Of a stretch of DNA of 64,000 nucleotides, positions 18,747 to 26,539 are shown piece after piece (the stretch's first letter is position 1; each line of letters opens with the position of its first letter). The DNA lies in NCBI GenBank assembly GCA_027013095.1, contig JALUYI010000006.1, positions 29,674 through 93,673 of the forward strand. The letters run 5' to 3'. The notes beneath the pieces were generated by a model. The model made no database searches. It was not told where the DNA came from and was given only the letters and a program-made list of their open reading frames with translations. The position numbers were made by a program, and so were the translations under genes. Source of the stretch: Paracoccaceae bacterium. GTDB taxonomy: Bacteria > Pseudomonadota > Alphaproteobacteria > Rhodobacterales > Rhodobacteraceae.

Positions 18747-19007
18747 GACATCTACCTGTTCGCGCGCCCGCGCGAGATCCCAGGCGCGCTGCAGGTTCAG
18801 CCAGTATTCCGGCGTGGTGCCGAAGAACTTCGCCAGCCGCATGGCGGTGTCGGCGGACATTCCGGTGTCGCCCTTGACCAGCCGCTCGATCCGGGTGCGC
18901 GGGACGTGCAATTCCCGGGCCAGCGCAATCGCGCTCATGCCGAGCGGCTCGAGATAAAGCTCCTTCAGAACCTCACCCGGGTACGACGGGGCTTGCAACA
19001 TGCTCAT
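18717..19007 (-). CDS. higA: HigA-type antitoxin (XRE family)
   Basis: Antitoxin of a HigBA module, 96 residues. A helix-turn-helix (MSAIALARELHVPRTRIERL) and the family ending with GTTPEYWLNLQ are clear. The start at 19007 (after GGAAACGAG) replaces a longer open frame. The gene lies 23 bases after higB on the same strand. It would neutralise HigB and repress the operon. Both genes run against the phage genes around them. Confidence 0.88.
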   Translation of the reverse strand: MSMLQAPSYPGEVLKELYLEPLGMSAIALARELHVPRTRIERLVKGDTGMSADTAMRLAKFFGTTPEYWLNLQRAWDLARAREQVDVSDITPLKVA

Positions 19008-19030
19008 CTCGTTTCCTTTCCCGTGGGCCC

Positions 19031-19312
19031 TCAATGGTAGTCCACGATTTCGACATCGGCCGGGCCTTCGTCGGTCCAGCGAAAGCAGATGCGCCACTGG
19101 TCGTTGATCCTGACCGAGTGCTGCCCGGCGCGATCGCCCGTCAGTTCCTCGAGGTGGTTGCCCGGCGGAAACCGCAGATCCTCGAGAACGACGGCTGCAT
19201 CCAGCGCCGACAGCATGGCGCGCGTCCGTTTCACCAGCGTGGCGGGAAAGCCCTTGCCGTATTTGCCGCGCATGGCGTTCGCGGCCAGCTTTCCCTTCAC
19301 GCTGATGATCAT
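19031..19312 (-). CDS. higB: HigB-type toxin (RelE superfamily mRNA interferase)
   Basis: Toxin of 93 residues, a ribosome-dependent mRNA-cleaving family. It has [20 protein letters not shown] and the core WRICFRW with the C-terminal VEIVDYH, all typical of HigB. ATG 19312 is preferred over a GTG-type start further up. Upstream (19313-19345) lies a short palindrome-like TATCATATCGTGATACAT, a candidate operator for HigA. Confidence 0.88.
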   Translation of the reverse strand: MIISVKGKLAANAMRGKYGKGFPATLVKRTRAMLSALDAAVVLEDLRFPPGNHLEELTGDRAGQHSVRINDQWRICFRWTDEGPADVEIVDYH

Positions 19313-19394
19313 GGATGAGTATGTATCATATCGTGATACATCACGCAAGAGAACACTGGCACCGTGCGGTGCTGCAACATCGGATTAACACGGC

Positions 19395-20186
19395 ATGGCA
19401 GAAAAACACGTCTCCGTCCGCCTCGCGGCAGTGGGCGGCAAACAGGTGTGCGCGGAGCTGACGGGCATTGGCGACGCCGACAAAAAGGGTTTTGGCAAAG
19501 CCTCGCGCGAGATGGAGATTGCCAATGCGAAGCTAGCCAAGTTCGCACGCCGGGCCAAGATTGCGGTTGGTGTCATGGTTGCCGCGGCCGCGGCGGCGGG
19601 CATCACCGTGGTACGCTCGAGCCTTCAGACGATCGACGAACAGGCAAAACTGGCCGCCAGTTTGCGCACCACGACCGAAAGCCTGCAGGAGCTTGCGCGG
19701 GCGGCCAACCATAACACGTCGCTCTATGTGACGTATTACGCTGATGCGGACATCGTGCCGCAATTCGCGGGCTTTGTGGGAGCAGGTTGCGCTGCCCCAG
19801 TGCTGGCCGACATGACGCTGGCCCAGGCGCCGATCGAGGCCGCCATAGGTGTGCATGTGGTCGAGGAATGGCTGAGCGGGCTCACGGGTGCCAGCGTGAC
19901 TTCCACCATCACCATTCCCGACCGCGCCATCGCGTTGGCGGTCTCGACCCGCACCGTCACGGCAATCACTGGGGCCACCTCGTACGACTGCGGCATTGCC
20001 GGTACGCCTGCCAAGTTTGGTGACACGCTCCGCGTCGCAGCCGGCAGCACCAATATCGGGGTCATCGGCCGGCAGGCCTTTTATGCGCCGACGCCGATGT
20101 TGCTGACGGCCAATGGGGGCAGTTTCACCGGCGGAGATGTCCGCATTGCCATCCAGTACCTGCTGCTGACGTCGCCTGCAGCCTAA
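19395..20186 (+). pseudogene. Chimeric phage ORF: tape-measure N-terminus fused to DUF2793-like C-terminus
   Basis: Residues 1 to about 108 look like the start of a tail tape measure protein (VSVRLAAVGG, SREMEIANAKLAKFARRAKI, then a small-residue hydrophobic stretch). From about residue 109 the sequence becomes the C-terminal part of a DUF2793-type phage protein (VHVVEEWLSG, TITGAT-like, LGVAAGSTN-like, FTGGDVRIAI). These belong to separate genes several kilobases apart in intact phages, so an in-frame deletion has probably joined them. The frame is intact, but the product is unlikely to work as either protein. Confidence 0.6.
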
Positions 20187-20213
20187 CCCCCAACCACCAC
20201 AAGGAACGACCCC

Positions 20214-20495
20214 ATGACACCACCGCACAAGGATGCGGGTTTCGTCCGCATGCCCGAGGAAGACTTCGAGGCCATCCTCGCCCGCGCCGCCGAGAAGGGT
20301 GCGCGCAAGGCACTCGCCGATGTCGGCCTCGAAGGCCCGGAAGCCGCCATCGATATCCGTGACCTGCGCACCCTGCTGGCCTCCTTGCGCATGGCAAGGC
20401 GCACCGCCTGGCAGACCATCGTGCGGCTCATCACCACCGGGCTGCTGCTGGCGTTGATCGCAGGCGTTGCGGTGAAGTTGAGGGTGTTTGGGTGA
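20214..20495 (+). CDS. DUF6127-like phage membrane protein
   Basis: A 93-residue protein with MPEEDFEAILARAAEKGARK, then DIRDLRTLL and a C-terminal membrane span (LITTGLLLALIAGVAVKL). It resembles small proteins near the end of Rhodobacterales phage or GTA tail modules, often by the lysis genes. A plausible ribosome site (AAGGAACGA) precedes the ATG. It is the last recognisable prophage gene. Confidence 0.6.
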   Translation: MTPPHKDAGFVRMPEEDFEAILARAAEKGARKALADVGLEGPEAAIDIRDLRTLLASLRMARRTAWQTIVRLITTGLLLALIAGVAVKLRVFG

Positions 20496-20887
20496 ATTCG
20501 AGAACAGGGATTGAGCCCACCCGTCCCTTCCCGCCATCCAGCGCTATGATCGCGGGATGAACGACGCTGACGAAAAACGCATTGCAGACAAGCCTCGTCT
20601 ACAAGGTCAATGCAGGCACCTCGGCCCAGATGCGCGGGCGTCCGGTACTGGACGGTACGATCGAAAGCAGGGGTTCGTTTGGTGAGGTATCCAGTTCGTA
20701 AACGTCGCTCGCCGCTGAGCGATAACTGCCGCGCCTTGGGAACGCTCAGTGTCGGCGACGCCACCGAACCGCATGGGTAGTTTTGCGGTGCGGACGGGTA
20801 TTTCGCGGCTGACAAGACGACCTTTTGCGGGGCGAAGCTCGGCAATGGATCATTGAGGATTTGGGGCCATTCCTCTGGTGTAGGCTC
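20496..20887. other. Degenerate prophage flank without a clear gene
   Basis: A short frame from 20557 (start MNDADEKRIADK) breaks after about 40 codons, and a second frame reads LVYKVNAGTSAQMRGRPVLD. Neither is recognised. The stretch is probably decayed phage sequence up to the first MerR-type box. Confidence 0.4.
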
Positions 20888-20918
20888 TTGACTCTTTAGT
20901 CGCTACGGACTCTAGCGT
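20888..20918 (+). promoter_or_regulatory. MerR-type operator/promoter A (before gdh)
   Basis: TTGACT (-35) at 20888, a 19-base spacer holding the dyad TTAGTCGCTACGG, then TAGCGT (-10). The long spacer with a central dyad is the hallmark of MerR-controlled promoters. It is about 80 bases before the gdh start codon. Confidence 0.65.
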
Positions 20919-20998
20919 CCCTTCAGCCGTAGCAAAGAGGGAAGACGAAGGCCGTGCAAAGTTGCTCGGTTTGCGCGCCAGGGATATTGGGAACGACC

Positions 20999-22291
20999 AT
21001 GAAAAAAACATTCGACGCTGCGATATCCCGTCTCGGACCGGTCCTGGATCTGATTGATGTCTCTCCAGAAGTCGTGGCCCGCCTTTCATCCCCAAGCCTG
21101 AGCGTGACCGTCAACATTCCGGTCCGCATGGATGATGGCTCATTGCGTATATTCGAGGGCCACCGCGTGCAGTATGACATGACGCGCGGGCCGGCAAAGG
21201 GCGGTATCCGGTTTCACCCGGATGTTTCGCTGGATGAAGTCACCTCGCTGGCCTTCTGGATGACGGTGAAATGCGCGGTGGTCGATCTGCCGTTTGGCGG
21301 CGGCAAGGGCGGCATCGCGGTTGATCCGCGCGGGCTGTCGCGGCTGGAAATCGAGCGCCTGTCGCGCGGCTACATCCGCGCCATCGCCGACCTGATCGGC
21401 CCGGAAAACGATGTGCCGGCGCCGGACGTGAACACCAATGAAACCATCATGGGCTGGATGGCCGACGAATACGCGCAGATCGTGCGCCGCAAGGTGCCCG
21501 GCGTGATCACCGGCAAGCCGGTGGCGCTGGGCGGTCTGCCGGGGCGCGAGGCGGCGACCGGGCGCGGCGCGCTGCATGTGTTCGGCGAATGGCTGAGCCG
21601 TCAGGCGATCGACCCCGGCAGCCTTCGCATCGCGGTTCAGGGCTTTGGCAATGCCGGCTATCACTTTGCCCGGATCGCCGTGGAAAACGGCTTTCGCGTG
21701 GTTGGCCTTTCGGATTCACGGGGCGGGATCTATTCGTCCGACGGGTTGGACCCGGTCAAGGTGATGCACCACAAGCAGACGCGCCGCGAGTTGAAGGCCA
21801 TGCTCTATTGCGACAGCTCGGTGTGCGAAGAGGCCGAGCATGAAAAACTCAGCCCCGAACAGGTGCTGGAACAGGACGTGGATGTGCTGGTGCTGGCGGC
21901 GCTGGAAAACCAGATCACAGCCGAGAATGCCGAGCGCGTCAGGGCGCGCATGGTCGTGGAAATCGCCAACGGGCCGGTGACCCCCGAAGCCGACCGGATA
22001 CTGGCCGACAAGGGGGTGACGGTTCTTCCCGACGTGCTGTGCAATGCCGGCGGGGTCACCGCCAGCTATTTCGAATGGGCGCAGAACCGGGCCGGGATCT
22101 ATGGCGACGAGGCGCGGCTGGCCGAGCGCCTTGGCAAGGTGATGGAAGGGCAGGCGCGCCGGGTGTTCGACCTTGCCGAAGACAAGCAGATCGACCTGCG
22201 CACGGCGGCCTATGTTCTGGGCGTCGGGAGAATCGCCGATGCCATGCACGCCACCGGAACCGCGGAGTTTTTTGCCAATGGGACGCCCTGA
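20999..22291 (+). CDS. Glu/Leu/Phe/Val dehydrogenase
   Basis: NAD(P)-dependent amino acid dehydrogenase, most likely glutamate dehydrogenase: glutamate to 2-oxoglutarate and ammonia or the reverse. It has 430 residues. Seen: GPAKGGIRFHP, the catalytic lysine region DLPFGGGKGGI, APDVNTNE, and the Rossmann motif QGFGNAGYH. ATG 20999 is chosen because it gives the normal N-terminus. The codons are much richer in G and C at the third position than in the genes to the left. The gene overlaps the patatin gene by 14 bases. Placement behind a MerR-type promoter suggests it serves in metal stress, for example glutamate or redox supply. Confidence 0.88.
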   Translation: MKKTFDAAISRLGPVLDLIDVSPEVVARLSSPSLSVTVNIPVRMDDGSLRIFEGHRVQYDMTRGPAKGGIRFHPDVSLDEVTSLAFWMTVKCAVVDLPFGGGKGGIAVDPRGLSRLEIERLSRGYIRAIADLIGPENDVPAPDVNTNETIMGWMADEYAQIVRRKVPGVITGKPVALGGLPGREAATGRGALHVFGEWLSRQAIDPGSLRIAVQGFGNAGYHFARIAVENGFRVVGLSDSRGGIYSSDGLDPVKVMHHKQTRRELKAMLYCDSSVCEEAEHEKLSPEQVLEQDVDVLVLAALENQITAENAERVRARMVVEIANGPVTPEADRILADKGVTVLPDVLCNAGGVTASYFEWAQNRAGIYGDEARLAERLGKVMEGQARRVFDLAEDKQIDLRTAAYVLGVGRIADAMHATGTAEFFANGTP

Positions 22292-23147
22292 ACGACACGC
22301 GGCGCTGGTCTTGTGCGGTGGCGCCAGCCGGGGCGCGCTGGAGGTCGGGTTTTACAAGGCGTTGGAGGAGCTGGGCCTCGGCTTTGACCGCATCGTCGGC
22401 ACCTCGATCGGCGCCTTCAACGGGGCGATGATCGCAGGCGGGCTGCGCGCGGCCGAGATCGAGGCGCTCTGGCTCGATTTCAACCTGCGCAAGGCGGTGT
22501 CGTGGAACTGGGGCTGGCTGGCGCATCCACGGCTGCAACCGGGCCTGTTTTCGCTGGACCGCTTTCGCGCCCTGCTGCACGAGGTGCTGCCGGCCACCCG
22601 GTTCGAACATCTGAAACTGCCGCTGACCATCACCACCACCGACCTTGACAGCGGCAAGCCCGTCTACTGGCACGGCCAGGGTGATCTGATCGAACCGCTG
22701 ATCGCCTCGATGAGCCTGCCGGGCATATTCCCCCCGGTCATGCTGGAGGGCAGGCTGCATGTGGATGGCGGCATTGCCAACAACGTGCCGCTGGACCGCG
22801 CCCGGGACGAAGGTGCCGCCCATGCGCTAGTCATCGATTGTTATTGCGACCGGCCCTGCCTGCGCCCGCCGCGCGGGATGATCGCGATCCTGACGCGCAG
22901 CTTTGCGGTTGCCGTCGACGGTAAATTTCATGCCGACCTCGCACGTCTGAAACGCCGGATGACCATCGAGCGGGTCACGCCGCATTTCGACAACAACGTC
23001 GAGATGATGGACTTCAGCAAGACCGCCGAGTTGATCGAAACCGGCTATCGGGCGACGATGCGCCACTTTTGCAGCGCCGATTATCAGGTCGTTTCGAACA
23101 GCGCGTCGATCACCGGGCAGTCGGGCACATCGCCCTGCGTGCATTGA
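22278..23147 (+). CDS. Patatin-like phospholipase
   Basis: A 289-residue acyl hydrolase of the patatin/RssA type. It has the oxyanion motif CGGASRGALE, the nucleophile elbow GTSIG and the catalytic Asp motif DGGIANN. It starts inside the gdh coding end, so the two are co-translated. Its last 64 bases overlap the 3' end of the convergent merR gene, so the native C-terminus may have changed. Membrane lipid turnover alongside the nearby cyclopropane synthase is a plausible role, but this is inference. Confidence 0.85.
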   Translation: MGRPERHAALVLCGGASRGALEVGFYKALEELGLGFDRIVGTSIGAFNGAMIAGGLRAAEIEALWLDFNLRKAVSWNWGWLAHPRLQPGLFSLDRFRALLHEVLPATRFEHLKLPLTITTTDLDSGKPVYWHGQGDLIEPLIASMSLPGIFPPVMLEGRLHVDGGIANNVPLDRARDEGAAHALVIDCYCDRPCLRPPRGMIAILTRSFAVAVDGKFHADLARLKRRMTIERVTPHFDNNVEMMDFSKTAELIETGYRATMRHFCSADYQVVSNSASITGQSGTSPCVH

Positions 23148-23503
23148 TCGGCCATTTTCTTCAACACGCCCTTCAGCTTGCGCAGCCGGCGGATGCGTTG
23201 CTCGACGGCGGCGAGGTGGCCCGTGGTCATGTCGTGGATTTCGCCGCAGGACAGGTTCTCGCTGTCCACCATCACCAGCATCGTGCGGATTTCTTCCAGG
23301 CTGAACCCCAGTTCGCGGCACTTCTTGACGAAGGAAAGCCGTTTCAGATCGTTGTGGGTGAATTGCCGGTATCCGTTAGCGGTGCGGTCCGGCGCCTGCA
23401 TGACCCCGATGCGTTCGTAATAGCGGATGGTTTCAATGTTCACCCCGGTCATTTTCGACAATCGTCCAATGGTGAAGCCGCGCGCATCCTTGATTCTATT
23501 CAT
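23084..23503 (-). CDS. merR: MerR family metal-responsive regulator
   Basis: A 139-residue MerR regulator. It has the winged helix (TIGRLSKMTGVNIETIRYYERIG), a dimer helix, and cysteines at C86, C121 and C129. The 35-residue gap between C86 and C121 equals that between C82 and C117 of Tn501/Tn21 MerR, and the third Cys follows after seven residues (eight in Tn501). This points to Hg(II) or a similar soft metal; CueR/ZntR-like specificity is not excluded. ATG 23503 is chosen over an upstream in-frame start. A matching operator lies at 23515-23545 and five more occur across the island. Confidence 0.85.
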   Translation of the reverse strand: MNRIKDARGFTIGRLSKMTGVNIETIRYYERIGVMQAPDRTANGYRQFTHNDLKRLSFVKKCRELGFSLEEIRTMLVMVDSENLSCGEIHDMTTGHLAAVEQRIRRLRKLKGVLKKMADQCTQGDVPDCPVIDALFETT

Positions 23504-23514
23504 GAACTTTTCCC

Positions 23515-23545
23515 TTGAGCCCGTAGTCACTACAGCCCGCAACTA
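23515..23545 (+). promoter_or_regulatory. MerR-type operator/promoter B (merR / CFA synthase intergenic)
   Basis: TTGAGC at 23515 is followed by CCGTAGTCACTACAGCCCG (19 bases, dyad GTAGTCACTAC) and CAACTA. The element sits 12 bases from the merR start and about 100 bases before the cyclopropane synthase start. It may serve autoregulation as well as forward transcription. Its -10 is the weakest match of the set. Confidence 0.6.
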
Positions 23546-23646
23546 ATACAGTGTCGGGCGGATTGCCAGAGAGAATGTTCCCCAACCAGCGGTATTTCCG
23601 GTCGTTCGTCCGACACCAGAACATGGCGGTGCAGGAAGGAAAGACG

Positions 23647-24888
23647 ATGCTTTTGGCAAAACTCTTGAACAGGGCGATCCGCAAAGGCACGCTGAACGTG
23701 ATCGACGCAGGGGGGAAAACCCACTGTTTCGTCGGCACGCCATCGCCCGAGGTTACCGTGCGCCTGTACAACCGCGCGCTGGAATACCGGCTTTACATCA
23801 ACCCCGATCTGGCGATGGGCGAGGCCTATATGGACGGCACACTGACCATCGAACAGGGCAGCCTGCGCGCGTTTTTCCAGATTGTGGCCGACGCCGAGAC
23901 CAGTGCCGGCGCCGATCCGCTCTACCGGTTGCGTGATCGGCTATGGCGGGCGACGCGCGGCTGGCAGCAGCGCAACGCACAGGCGAGATCGCGGCGCAAC
24001 GTGGCACATCACTACGATCTGCCGGATGCGCTCTATGACATGTTTCTCGATCGAGACAAGCAATATTCATGCGGCTATTTCGAACACCCCGACGACGATC
24101 TCGAAACCGCGCAGGCCGCCAAGAAACGCCACCTTGCGACCAAGCTGCTGCTGACGCCGGGGCAGCGGGTGCTCGACATCGGCTCGGGCTGGGGTGGGCT
24201 GGCGCAGTACCTTGCCGATGCCGCCGGGGTCAAGGTGACGGGCCTTACCCTGTCGCAGGCCCAGTGGGCGCAGTCGGTCGAGCGCGCCGGAACCAACCCC
24301 GACCTGCAGTTTCACATGCGCGATTACCGAGAGGAAACCGGAACCTATGACCGGATCGTTTCGGTCGGGATGTTCGAACATGTGGGCATCGGCAACTACG
24401 AGCGGTTTTTCGAAACCGTCCGTGATCTGCTGAGCGACGACGGCATCGCCGTGATCCACACCATTGGTCGCCAGTCGGGGCCGGGCAGCACCTCGCCCTG
24501 GATCCGCAAATACATCTTTCCCGGCGGCTATTCGCCGGCGCTTTCCGAGATCATGGCGGCGTTAGAGAAAGCCGGCCTGTGGCTGGCGGATGTCGAGGCA
24601 TTGCGGTTGCACTATGCCTACACCTTGCGGGCCTGGCAAAAGCGGTTCGCCAGGCGGCGCGGCCAGATCGCCGCGATGATGGACGAGCGATTCTGCCGGA
24701 TGTGGGAATACTACCTTGCCGCCAGCGAAGCCGCGTTTCTTTACGGCGATCACCTGGTGTTCCAGCTGCAACTGTCGAAAACCCGTGATGCCGTGCCGAT
24801 GACCCGCGGCTATCGCGGCTATATGGAGCCTCATGAACAACTGATCAGGCTGTCGGAGGCATCCGTTGATGCGCGCCGGATCGTCTGA
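23647..24888 (+). CDS. cfa: Cyclopropane-fatty-acyl-phospholipid synthase family methyltransferase
   Basis: S-adenosylmethionine-dependent enzyme that adds a methylene group to unsaturated acyl chains of membrane lipids. Seen: NVAHHYDLPDALYDMFLD, YSCGYF, the SAM motif VLDIGSGWGGLAQYLA, SVGMFEHVG and FPGGYSPALSE. The start at 23647 has AGGAAAGACG in front; ATG 23623 is an alternative. It is divergent from merR behind box B. Cyclopropane lipids protect membranes under acid and oxidative stress. Confidence 0.88.
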   Translation: MLLAKLLNRAIRKGTLNVIDAGGKTHCFVGTPSPEVTVRLYNRALEYRLYINPDLAMGEAYMDGTLTIEQGSLRAFFQIVADAETSAGADPLYRLRDRLWRATRGWQQRNAQARSRRNVAHHYDLPDALYDMFLDRDKQYSCGYFEHPDDDLETAQAAKKRHLATKLLLTPGQRVLDIGSGWGGLAQYLADAAGVKVTGLTLSQAQWAQSVERAGTNPDLQFHMRDYREETGTYDRIVSVGMFEHVGIGNYERFFETVRDLLSDDGIAVIHTIGRQSGPGSTSPWIRKYIFPGGYSPALSEIMAALEKAGLWLADVEALRLHYAYTLRAWQKRFARRRGQIAAMMDERFCRMWEYYLAASEAAFLYGDHLVFQLQLSKTRDAVPMTRGYRGYMEPHEQLIRLSEASVDARRIV

Positions 24889-24907
24889 CACCGCGCTTCG
24901 TCCGCGT

Positions 24908-26257
24908 TCAGACCATCGAGCCGATGTCTGACGCATAGCTGGGATAGGCAAAGATCCGGGCCTTGATCTGATCGGCGGTCAGGCCGCTGGCCATGGCCAT
25001 GGCGAAGAGGTTGATCTGTTCCTCGGCGCCCGGGCCGATCAGATGCACGCCCAGCACCTTGCCTGTGCCCTTTTCCACCAGTGTCTTGAAGCCCGAATGT
25101 TTCGCACCGACCCGCATCGAGGAATACCAGCCCTCGGTCGTCTGGGAATGCACGTCGAAGTCCAGCCCCTGTTCGCGCGCCTGTGCCTCGGACAGGCCGA
25201 CGGTTGCCACCGGGGGCAGGGTAAACACCGCGCTGGGGATCGGCGGGTAGTCGACAGCGTGTTCGTCCTTGCCTGCCAGCAGGTTCTTGGCGGCGATTCG
25301 GGCTTCGTAGGCGGAAACCGGCGTCAGGTTCAGCCCGCTGTCGGCACAGTCGCCGGCGGCGAATACCTGCGGGTTGGTGGTGCGCATGTAGGGGCTGACG
25401 GTGATGCCGCGCCGGGTGCGTTCGATGCCAGCGGCCTCGAGGTTCAGATCGTCGATATTGGGCACCCGCCCGGTGGCGTGTACCACCAGATCGCAGGTGA
25501 TGGTCTGCGCGCCATCCGGGGTTTCCACCGAAACCACGTATTCGTCGCCGGACTTGCTGACTTCAAGCACCTTGGTGCTGGTGCGCAGGTCGATGCCAAG
25601 CTCATCGGTCGCCTCGACCAGCATAGCCACCATGTCGGGGTCGAAATTGCCAAGCGGGCGGTCCATCATTTCCAGCACCGTCACCTCGGCGGCCCCGGCG
25701 CGGCGCGCGATATGGGAAAACTCCATGGCGATGAAGCCGCCACCGACGAAAGCGACGCGTGCCGGCAGGTCGGGCAGGTCGAGGAAATCGGTCGAGGTGA
25801 TCAGGTGGTCTTCGCCGGGAATGTTCAGCGTCATCGGGCGCGCCCCGGTCGCGATGTGGAAATGGCGCGAGGCATAGGGTTTGCCGTCGACCTCGACCGT
25901 ATCGGGGCCGGTGAAGCGGGCGCTGCCGTGCAGAACCGTGATCCCGGCCTTTTCCAGCCCGCTTTCGATGCGCGGGGGCATGTTGTCGGTGAAGGTGCGC
26001 TTGAAGGCAATCATGTCGGCCCAGTTGACGCCGACTTTCGCGTTCAACCCCTTGCCGGCCATGGCATGGGCCATTTCCACGCCTTCGGTGACGGCGATCA
26101 GCATCTTTTTCGGATCGCACCCGCGCAGAGCGCAGGTGCCGCCGAACGGCAGGCAATCGACGCTCGCCACTTTCCAGCCGGCGGCGGCCGCCGCGCGGGC
26201 CACGCCATTGCCGCCGGTGCCGCCGCCGATCACTATCAGGTCGAAATCACTGGACAT
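24908..26257 (-). CDS. NAD(P)/FAD-dependent disulfide oxidoreductase, glutathione-reductase-like
   Basis: A 449-residue flavoprotein of the pyridine nucleotide-disulfide reductase family. Seen: the FAD motif VIGGGTGGNGVARAAA, the redox pair GGTCALRGCDPKK (C42, C47), a second nucleotide motif FVGGGFIAMEFSHIA and AAGDC. The usual C-terminal His-Pro motif of glutathione or lipoamide reductases is replaced by FAYPSYASDIG, so the acid-base His is missing. MerA also lacks that His. An AGGAG precedes ATG 26257. It is transcribed from MerR-type box C. Candidate roles are reduction of glutathione-metal adducts or another thiol. Confidence 0.83.
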   Translation of the reverse strand: MSSDFDLIVIGGGTGGNGVARAAAAAGWKVASVDCLPFGGTCALRGCDPKKMLIAVTEGVEMAHAMAGKGLNAKVGVNWADMIAFKRTFTDNMPPRIESGLEKAGITVLHGSARFTGPDTVEVDGKPYASRHFHIATGARPMTLNIPGEDHLITSTDFLDLPDLPARVAFVGGGFIAMEFSHIARRAGAAEVTVLEMMDRPLGNFDPDMVAMLVEATDELGIDLRTSTKVLEVSKSGDEYVVSVETPDGAQTITCDLVVHATGRVPNIDDLNLEAAGIERTRRGITVSPYMRTTNPQVFAAGDCADSGLNLTPVSAYEARIAAKNLLAGKDEHAVDYPPIPSAVFTLPPVATVGLSEAQAREQGLDFDVHSQTTEGWYSSMRVGAKHSGFKTLVEKGTGKVLGVHLIGPGAEEQINLFAMAMASGLTADQIKARIFAYPSYASDIGSMV

Positions 26258-26306
26258 TTTTGTATTCTCCTGGGGTTGGTGCGCGACGGGATGCCACGAC
26301 CCATTC

Positions 26307-26337
26307 CACATAGGCTCTGTATGAGATACAGGGTCAA
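26307..26337 (-). promoter_or_regulatory. MerR-type operator/promoter C (before the flavoprotein gene)
   Basis: On the minus strand TTGACC (-35) is followed by 19 bases with the perfect dyad CTGTATCTCATACAG, then TATGTG (-10). The start codon of the flavoprotein lies 50 bases downstream. This is one of the two best-formed copies. Confidence 0.75.
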
Positions 26338-26539
26338 GGTGCGGGCAAAATTTTTTCGGCCGCGCGCCCCGAGGCGCCCCCGGTAACGCATTTCCCTAAC
26401 TGAATGGCTTTCAAATGTCGCCCGGCTGTGCCTATTCTTTTCCATGGCGGCGGGTTCATCCGGCCACTTGTTCGGAACCGGCACGCGTGGCCGGCCACCG
26501 GCAGGCAGAAACAGAGCGAATTCGGGAAAGTTGGCAGGC

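Noticed and set aside
25043..26386. 447-codon plus-strand frame opposite the flavoprotein gene
   Set aside because: Antisense shadow in GC-rich DNA; the minus strand has the FAD and redox motifs.
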